From Mollicutes bacterium (lineage in GTDB: Bacteria; Bacillota_I; Bacilli_A; Izemoplasmatales; Izemoplasmataceae), in NCBI GenBank assembly GCA_003559585.1, contig PWKX01000086.1:1-9901 (forward strand): DNA of 9,901 nucleotides. The letters run 5' to 3'. The position numbers and the translations under genes were made by a program. Position 1 is the first letter of the stretch. Every line of letters starts with the position of its first letter. Under the pieces are notes generated by a model. That model worked only from the letters and a program-made list of their open reading frames with translations. It ran no database searches and had not been told where the DNA came from. Below are positions 5,474 to 9,901 of the stretch, in pieces.

Positions 5474-6973
5474 CTAATTTGTTGGGACGTTGATTGATTT
5501 ACTACCATTCACAGTACTAGCCGTCACATCAACATCAAATTCCCGGTTCCCATTATAGAAGTGAATATTACCATTGGTAGTCGATAAGACGACACGCTCA
5601 GTATAGACATCATTTAATGTCACTTTTCCGTTGGTTGTTTTAGCTTCAAGCCGTGTCCCATCTAATTGATCTACATTTAACCGTTCGATTTTAATTTCAC
5701 CATTCGTGGTTTGTGCATACAGTGTTTTTATATTGCCACGATCAACCTCTATTAAACCATTGGTTGTTTTGGCTTCAAGTCTATCTGCTTGAACGTTATA
5801 AATACGAATTCTACCATTGGTTGTCTTCACATGATTATCATCTCTTAAAATGAGATCTTCTAACTTGATATCACCATTGGTTGCCGATACATCGATGGCA
5901 TTAAATTCTAAGCCCAGTATGGTGATTTTTGAATTAGTACCATAAACATCTGCTGTTTCTATGATCATGTCTTCTGGAATATAAATTGTTATTGTCCCTT
6001 GATCACGCATAAAGTTAATTAAATTGTTAAAACTAAAGATTCTAAACGGCATCTCATTATGGATACGAATAATTTTTTGCTCTGTGTCAATGTCAATGTC
6101 CGTTTCAACATGATCACTTATTTCACCTGTGACACGAATATCATCGTCATCTTCTAATCTTAAAATTTGAATATTGCCAACATCCATCGACACATCGATT
6201 TTCCAACCTTCAGTCTCAGTAACAGCGGATGAGGTTTCATAAGCAGTTAATTCATGTGGGCTTATATCTATTAATTGTCCACCGGTAAACAAAAGGCCAA
6301 ATGCACCGATAATCACAGACAAGGCTGATAATCCTTTTAAGCGGTTTTTACTACGCTCAAGTACCGGTTTTGCTCTTAGTTGTCTTGAAACCTTAAATCT
6401 ATTTAAGAAACGGACAAACCGTTTATTAGGAATTTGGAAGATTTCCATATGAACCCTAACCAACCAAACTAAGAAGCCAACTAATAGGTCATATACCCAT
6501 AAAACAAGTAAAATACCTAGGTATAATACCCCCACAACCAGCATATAGAAAAAGACAGTTTGTGCTCCAGCAACAGTCGGATAATCAACTGAGACTAAAA
6601 ACGAAATCCAGGTCGCACCAAGTGAGACCATGATGGCGAATAACACAGGCACAAACCAAGTTACGAACAATAAATCAAACACAAGAATTAAGATGGCCTT
6701 CATCACAGAAAATCCAGTTTCAGGATAATTATCATGCGGTGTTTGTGTTTGATTCGTGGTTTTTCTAACCGGTTGATAGCCATATTCTTTTAATACATTG
6801 GCTGCAATTTCTCTAGGTGACTCAAGTTCATCGATGATGTCTTGTTCTGATTTGCCTTCATATAAAATGCCGGTTTGAAACCTTTCTTCATAAAACCCAA
6901 TAATTTCTTGTTTCTCTTGTTCTGGCAGTGGTGCCAGATACGCTTTTAAATCTTTTAAAAATCTTTCTTTCAT
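5474..6973 (-). CDS. HAAS-domain membrane protein with C-terminal DUF4097-type beta-solenoid
   Basis: 499 aa. Residues 1-66 (MKERFLKDLKAYLAPLP, then EIIGFYEERF and DELESPREIAANVL) form a HAAS/DUF1700 domain, a cytoplasmic helical unit usually partnered with PadR. Hydrophobic segments at about 92-128, 136-173 and 214-232 give roughly four or five membrane helices, with a very basic stretch at 184-212 before the last one. Residues about 250-499 lie outside and resemble DUF4097 (putative adhesin): short beta strands with T-T/V-N-G turns at 364, 384, 403, 422, 446, 465 and 487, about 19-24 residues apart, as in a right-handed beta-solenoid. The start ATG overlaps the padR stop (ATGA), with GGGAG at good spacing inside padR. 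HAAS and DUF4097 often occur as separate neighbouring genes; here they are one chain. Probable role: envelope-stress sensing or regulation with PadR. Ligand unknown. Confidence 0.85.
   Translation of the reverse strand: MKERFLKDLKAYLAPLPEQEKQEIIGFYEERFQTGILYEGKSEQDIIDELESPREIAANVLKEYGYQPVRKTTNQTQTPHDNYPETGFSVMKAILILVFDLLFVTWFVPVLFAIMVSLGATWISFLVSVDYPTVAGAQTVFFYMLVVGVLYLGILLVLWVYDLLVGFLVWLVRVHMEIFQIPNKRFVRFLNRFKVSRQLRAKPVLERSKNRLKGLSALSVIIGAFGLLFTGGQLIDISPHELTAYETSSAVTETEGWKIDVSMDVGNIQILRLEDDDDIRVTGEISDHVETDIDIDTEQKIIRIHNEMPFRIFSFNNLINFMRDQGTITIYIPEDMIIETADVYGTNSKITILGLEFNAIDVSATNGDIKLEDLILRDDNHVKTTNGRIRIYNVQADRLEAKTTNGLIEVDRGNIKTLYAQTTNGEIKIERLNVDQLDGTRLEAKTTNGKVTLNDVYTERVVLSTTNGNIHFYNGNREFDVDVTASTVNGSKSINVPTN
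5504..5884 (-). repeat. Degenerate tandem repeats encoding T-T/V-N-G beta-solenoid turns
   Basis: Seven in-frame repeats, mostly 57-60 bp apart (one 72, one 66), encode the TNG turns. On the + strand they appear as recurring ACCATTGGTTG or CCGTTGGTTG words near 5571, 5627, 5689, 5757, 5814 and 5872. Two of them (near 5627 and 5757) share a longer near-identical stretch ending TTCAAG. They are internal protein repeats, not a CRISPR array, and could allow slippage or recombination that changes rung number. Confidence 0.8.
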
Positions 6974-7287
6974 TGTGCGTCACTCCCTAAAATGCGTTTT
7001 ACGTTTGTTTGAAACATTTGCCATTCACTTAATAGTGTTGTAAATTTGGCTTTACCTTGATCTGTTAGCGTAAAATATTTACGCGCAGGACCGTTAACTG
7101 AAGGTTTTAAATATGTCGTCACATATCCTTCTTTAACAAGTTTCCTTAAAATCGGATAGATGGTGCTTTCTGATATACCAAGCAACCGATCAATGACTTG
7201 ATATATGTTGTAACCATAGGTGTCTTGTCTAGAGAGAATGCTTAGTACACAGAGCTCTAAAACACCTTTTTTTAGTTGTATTTGCAT
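6970..7287 (-). CDS. PadR-family transcriptional regulator
   Basis: 105 aa from ATG 7285-7287, a typical size for a short (subfamily-2) PadR. The winged helix is plain: LKKGVLELCVLSILSRQDTY, then GYNIYQVID, then ESTIYPILRKLVKEGYV, then the wing PARKYFTLTDQGKA. A C-terminal helix ends SEWQMFQTNVKRIL, which in this family mediates dimerisation. The chosen start has AGAGGTGATC just upstream; the frame is open further upstream to 7356, but that part covers the promoter and lacks family similarity. The stop TGA overlaps the ATG of the HAAS protein gene (ATGA), so the two are translationally coupled. It probably represses its own operon through the palindromes at 7298-7330. Inducer unknown; envelope or compound stress is typical of the family. 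Confidence 0.92.
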   Translation of the reverse strand: MQIQLKKGVLELCVLSILSRQDTYGYNIYQVIDRLLGISESTIYPILRKLVKEGYVTTYLKPSVNGPARKYFTLTDQGKAKFTTLLSEWQMFQTNVKRILGSDAQ

Positions 7288-7297
7288 CTGATCACCT

Positions 7298-7330
7298 CTA
7301 CTATATAATGTATAGTAGCATACAATGTAT
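7298..7330. promoter_or_regulatory. Two palindromes in the padR promoter, probable PadR operator
   Basis: CTACTATA (7298-7305) and TATAGTAG (7311-7318) form a perfect 8-bp inverted repeat around TAATG. Right beside it ATACA-A-TGTAT (7320-7330) is a second perfect palindrome. Both contain AATGTATA in direct orientation, 18 bp apart (7307-7314 and 7325-7332). PadR sites are commonly AT-rich palindromes with ATGT/ACAT or TACTAT-like halves. The first overlaps the -10 box and the second lies in the spacer, so binding would block the promoter. Confidence 0.65.
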
Positions 7331-7341
7331 AATCTTGTAAA
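7312..7341 (-). promoter_or_regulatory. Probable promoter of the padR-HAAS operon
   Basis: Minus strand: -35 TTTACA (7336-7341), an 18-nt spacer, and -10 TACTAT (7312-7317). It lies about 25-55 nt upstream of the padR start and is covered by the two palindromes. The -10 is imperfect (4 of 6), so the exact box is uncertain. Confidence 0.5.
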
Positions 7342-7342
7342 G

Positions 7343-7376
7343 AAAAAAATAACCAATTTATAAAAAATTGATTATT
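7343..7376 (-). terminator. AT-rich terminator of the pfkA-pyk operon
   Basis: On the minus strand, arms AATAATCAATTT (7365-7376) and AAATTGGTTATT (7348-7359) pair over 12 bp with one G-U pair and a 5-nt loop, and a run of five T residues follows (7343-7347). It begins 8 bases after the pyk stop. The stem is AT-rich and so weak, but its position and U tract fit a Rho-independent terminator. It separates pyk from the padR promoter. Confidence 0.65.
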
Positions 7377-7384
7377 TTTGTATT

Positions 7385-8812
7385 TTAAATATCTATGATG
7401 CGTAGTGAGTTAGTCGTTGTACCTAGTGGGAACCCACCCGTGACAATCACACGTGAGCCTGGGCTAACTAATTTTTCATTTTTAACAAATTCTATCGCCC
7501 GTGAAATTAGTGATTCGGTTTCAGTCCCCAGTTCAAACTTAATCGCATTCACACCGTGATTTAAAGCTAAACTGCGGGCTTTTTTAGCTGAAGGAACTAA
7601 CGCTAAAATCATGGTATCAGGTCTGTTTTTCGATAGTAGTCTAGCCGTCGTACCACTGACACTCGGAGCAATGATGATATCGGCTTGACCTTGAAGCACG
7701 GTTCTTGAGGCACTCATGGCGATATTACTTGGAATGTCGCGTCTTGAAGATTTGTTCGCACGTTCGATTAAATCAACACGTTTTAATTCTCTTTCCATTC
7801 GTTTGGCAATGTTACGCATGACATCAACCGACTCAACAGGATACTTACCTATCGCACTTTCACCTGATAACATCGTCGCATCAGCACCATCTAAGATGGC
7901 ATTGGCCACATCAGAAACTTCCGCCCGTGTTGGTTTCGGGTTTTCCTGCATACTCTCAAGCATTTGCGTGGCAGTGATGGTAATCTTACCTTTTTCATGA
8001 CACCGCGAAATGATATCTTTTTGGATAACAGGAACCTCTTCAGGTGGTACCTCGACTCCTAAATCACCTCTAGCAATCATAACACCATCACAAACTTCAA
8101 TGATTTCATCGATGTTATTAACGCCTTCTTGGTTTTCAATTTTAACAATGATTTGAATATTGTGATTAACACAATACGCATCAAGAATTTCTTTTATCTC
8201 AAGCACGTCTTCTTTGCGTCTAACAAAGCTAGCGGCGATGAAGTCTACTTCATTTTCACAGCCCCATTTTATATCTTCGCGATCTTTATCCGAGATAAAG
8301 TCTAGATTAAGTTTAGAGCCCGGCACATTAATGCCGCGTCTATCTTTAATCGTGTGGGTGTTAAACGACACCGTTTTAATGACTTTGTTCGCTTCATCAA
8401 TATCGGTTACCTTTAAGGTTAAATACCCATCATCAACGACAATGATGCCTCCAATCTTCACATCTTTATATAGCTCAGGGTAAGTCACACTAAACTGGGT
8501 GTGATCGCCTAAGACCTCATGCATGTGGATGTCAACAGGCGAGCCCACTTCGATTGTAGTCTTACCGTTTTTAAACAAATGGGTTCTAATTTCAGGCCCT
8601 TTTGTATCAAGCATGACAGCCACGTTACTATTTAACTCTTCATTTAATGACATCAATGTATTCATGCGTTCTTTATGTTCAGCATAATTTGAATGTGAAA
8701 AGTTTAATCTCATCACATCCATGCCAGATAAAATAAGTTTTCTCATCATATCTTTGGTTTCAGTTGCAGGGCCAATTGTACACACAATTTTCGTTTGATT
8801 AAATGGTATCAT
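7385..8812 (-). CDS. pyk: Pyruvate kinase
   Basis: 475 aa. Converts phosphoenolpyruvate and ADP to pyruvate and ATP, the last step of glycolysis, in the cytoplasm. The TIM-barrel A domain opens KIVCTIGPAT and MRLNFSHSNYAEH (Arg35 for substrate), then DTKGPEIRT at 69-77. The B domain lid spans about 72-168. The active-site signature is IIVKIENQEGV (221-231, catalytic Lys224, metal ligand Glu226), followed by IARGDLGVE (246-254, metal ligand Asp250) and ITATQMLESM (279-288). The C domain runs from about 355 to the end (SGTTARLLSKNRP, TGGFPLGTTT). The length matches the basic enzyme; the extra C-terminal PEP-utilising-type domain found in Bacillus pyruvate kinase is absent. AAAGGAGG precedes ATG 8810-8812, and the pfkA stop lies 12 bp upstream, so the genes form one operon. 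Confidence 0.97.
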   Translation of the reverse strand: MIPFNQTKIVCTIGPATETKDMMRKLILSGMDVMRLNFSHSNYAEHKERMNTLMSLNEELNSNVAVMLDTKGPEIRTHLFKNGKTTIEVGSPVDIHMHEVLGDHTQFSVTYPELYKDVKIGGIIVVDDGYLTLKVTDIDEANKVIKTVSFNTHTIKDRRGINVPGSKLNLDFISDKDREDIKWGCENEVDFIAASFVRRKEDVLEIKEILDAYCVNHNIQIIVKIENQEGVNNIDEIIEVCDGVMIARGDLGVEVPPEEVPVIQKDIISRCHEKGKITITATQMLESMQENPKPTRAEVSDVANAILDGADATMLSGESAIGKYPVESVDVMRNIAKRMERELKRVDLIERANKSSRRDIPSNIAMSASRTVLQGQADIIIAPSVSGTTARLLSKNRPDTMILALVPSAKKARSLALNHGVNAIKFELGTETESLISRAIEFVKNEKLVSPGSRVIVTGGFPLGTTTNSLRIIDI

Positions 8813-8824
8813 AAAGTGCCTCCT

Positions 8825-9784
8825 TTAATTTCTCAGCTGACCAACTAAACCATAACGTTTAGCTGGTGTTTCTTTTTTCATAGCAAGTGCTTCTTCTGTT
8901 GGAATGTGAATGATTTCTTTACCTTTTAGCGCAATGATATGTTGTTTTGAACCTAAATGAAGAAGTTCAACAGCTCTTTCAGCCATTTCAGTGGCTAACA
9001 CACGGTCAAACGCTTGTGGTGTTCCACCGCGTTGAACATGACCAAGCACGGTTGCTCTTGTATCATGGCCGGTCGCTTTTTCAATATCTTTGGCCAATTG
9101 ATTCACATCCGTCATTTTTTCAGTAACAACCACAATCGCATGGCGTTTTTTTCGGTCGAAGGAAGCCTTGACTTCTTTAATGGTTAAATCATGGTCAAAC
9201 CCTGTTTCAGGCGTGATGATAAACTCACTACCAATCGCAATCCCAGCGTATAAAGCTAAATCACCACAATGTCGACCCATCACCTCTACCACGCTACAGC
9301 GTTGATGAGAAAATGATGTGTCTCGCAGTTTATCAATGGATGAGACCGCTGTATCAAGTGCTGTAAAGAAACCAATGGTGTAATCGGTTGAAGCGATATC
9401 ATTATCAATGGTCGCTGGAATGCCCATCGTTTTTATTCCAAACTGACTAAGCGCCAGTGCACCCTTAAAAGACCCATCACCACCGATGACCACAAGGCCT
9501 TCAATACCCCGTTTTTTCAAGTTATCAGCTGCGGTTTTTTGAACATTTTTTTCCATAAACTCAGGATAACGGGCACTGCCTAGCACAGTCCCACCACGGT
9601 TAATGATTCTAGTCACATGGTTGCGGTCAAGTTCAAAGATGTTATCTTCAACCAACCCTTTATAACCGTCCATAACGCCGTAGGTTTTCATGTTGTAGTG
9701 AAGTGAACTTCGAACGACTGCACGAATCGCGGCGTTCATCCCTGGGGCATCCCCACCTGATGTTAATACTGCAATTTTCTTCAT
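8825..9784 (-). CDS. pfkA: ATP-dependent 6-phosphofructokinase
   Basis: 319 aa, the standard bacterial PfkA length. Phosphorylates fructose 6-phosphate with ATP; the committed glycolytic step, cytoplasmic homotetramer. Motifs align with E. coli numbering: TSGGDAPGMNAAIR (8-21), GGDGS (101-105; Gly104 indicates ATP rather than pyrophosphate), TIDND with catalytic Asp127, Arg162, MGR (169-171), and GHVQRGG near 250. Unusual: residue 124, Gly in the PGTIDND motif, is Ala here (PATIDND). AAAGGTGA precedes ATG 9782-9784. The stop TAA is followed immediately by the pyk Shine-Dalgarno sequence, giving tight coupling. It probably has its own promoter at 9802-9829, with possible read-through from the gene upstream. 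Confidence 0.97.
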   Translation of the reverse strand: MKKIAVLTSGGDAPGMNAAIRAVVRSSLHYNMKTYGVMDGYKGLVEDNIFELDRNHVTRIINRGGTVLGSARYPEFMEKNVQKTAADNLKKRGIEGLVVIGGDGSFKGALALSQFGIKTMGIPATIDNDIASTDYTIGFFTALDTAVSSIDKLRDTSFSHQRCSVVEVMGRHCGDLALYAGIAIGSEFIITPETGFDHDLTIKEVKASFDRKKRHAIVVVTEKMTDVNQLAKDIEKATGHDTRATVLGHVQRGGTPQAFDRVLATEMAERAVELLHLGSKQHIIALKGKEIIHIPTEEALAMKKETPAKRYGLVGQLRN

Positions 9785-9801
9785 GTCATCACCTTTTTCA
9801 T

Positions 9802-9829
9802 ATTATCATACAATCATATTACTTTACAA
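9802..9829 (-). promoter_or_regulatory. Possible promoter of pfkA-pyk
   Basis: Minus strand: -35 TTGTAA (9824-9829), formed by the last Leu codon and stop of the upstream gene, a 16-nt spacer, and -10 GATAAT (9802-9807). The gap is only 39 bp, so the operon may also be read from further upstream. No terminator is visible in the gap. Confidence 0.45.
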
Positions 9830-9901
9830 TCTCGTTTCTCGGACACGGTCAATCACAAACTGCCGTGACCCATCTTTTAATTTAACCACACCTTCAAAAA
9901 T
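9824..9901 (-). CDS. C-terminal 25 codons of an upstream gene, possibly dnaE
   Basis: A minus-strand frame enters from the right edge and ends at TAA 9824-9826. Its last residues read IFEGVVKLKDGSRQFVIDRVRETRL. The codon pattern and the short distance to pfkA suggest a real gene tail in the same direction. In several Firmicutes and Mollicutes-like genomes dnaE (DNA polymerase III alpha) sits directly before pfkA-pyk, so that is the leading guess, but 25 residues are too few to identify it by sequence. Confidence 0.55.
   Translation of the reverse strand: MFEGVVKLKDGSRQFVIDRVRETRL

Noticed and set aside
5504..5884. Regularly spaced repeats resembling a CRISPR array
   Set aside because: The repeats are in frame within a coding gene, degenerate, and encode TNG beta turns; the between-repeat sequences are coding and not unique spacers.
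7288..7356. N-terminal extension of PadR to 7356
   Set aside because: It covers the promoter and operator palindromes, has no similarity to PadR, and the internal ATG at 7285-7287 has a good Shine-Dalgarno.
7716..8483. Open frames on the + strand opposite pyk
   Set aside because: They are antisense to a conserved enzyme gene, and their translations carry no recognisable motif.

Overview
The window looks like chromosome of a low-GC Gram-positive-type bacterium, plausibly on the Firmicutes / Acholeplasma-like (Tenericutes) side. Reasons: AT-rich intergenic DNA, Shine-Dalgarno sites of the AGGAGG/AGGTGA type, sigma-A-like promoters with TATAAT boxes, PadR and HAAS-domain regulators, a pfkA-pyk operon, and an RND transporter with no adaptor or outer-membrane partner beside it. 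Host genes encode Trp with TGG wherever I checked and contain no in-frame TGA, so the standard code is assumed. The exact taxon is inference.

Left part (1-1415): mobile-element debris on the + strand. It starts with the C-terminal end of an IS66-type transposase, followed by a strong terminator-like hairpin. Fused directly to the hairpin tail is an IS3-family (IS150-group) element. That element keeps its right inverted repeat and its D-D(35)E catalytic triad, but it has no recognisable left inverted repeat and no ATG for orfA. Its orfB carries one in-frame TGA at a position normally Trp, so it looks dead or only conditionally active.

Middle-left (1433-5462): a two-gene minus-strand operon, an RND efflux transporter followed by a TetR repressor whose start overlaps the end of the transporter gene. 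A promoter with an extended -10 box is followed immediately by a 12-bp perfect inverted repeat (arms AGTCCGACCGAA / TTCGGTCGGACT) that fits a TetR operator. The operon is therefore probably autoregulated and opened by a substrate of the pump.

Middle-right (5474-7341): a second minus-strand operon, a PadR repressor whose stop overlaps (ATGA) the start of a membrane protein with an N-terminal HAAS domain and a C-terminal DUF4097-type beta-solenoid built on repeated T-T/V-N-G turns. The padR promoter is overlaid by two palindromes, consistent with autorepression. PadR/HAAS modules of this kind are usually linked to envelope stress.

Right part (7343-9901): the glycolytic operon pfkA-pyk on the minus strand, with 12 bp between the genes and an AT-rich terminator after pyk. 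A 25-residue C-terminal fragment of another minus-strand gene lies upstream and runs off the window; dnaE is a synteny-based guess. Essentially all of the window is explained, and no stretch above 300 bases lacks a gene. I see no clear undescribed system. The most unusual items are the broken IS3 copy, the extra C-terminal membrane hairpin of the RND pump, the fused HAAS/beta-solenoid protein, and Ala in place of Gly in the PGTIDND motif of PfkA.
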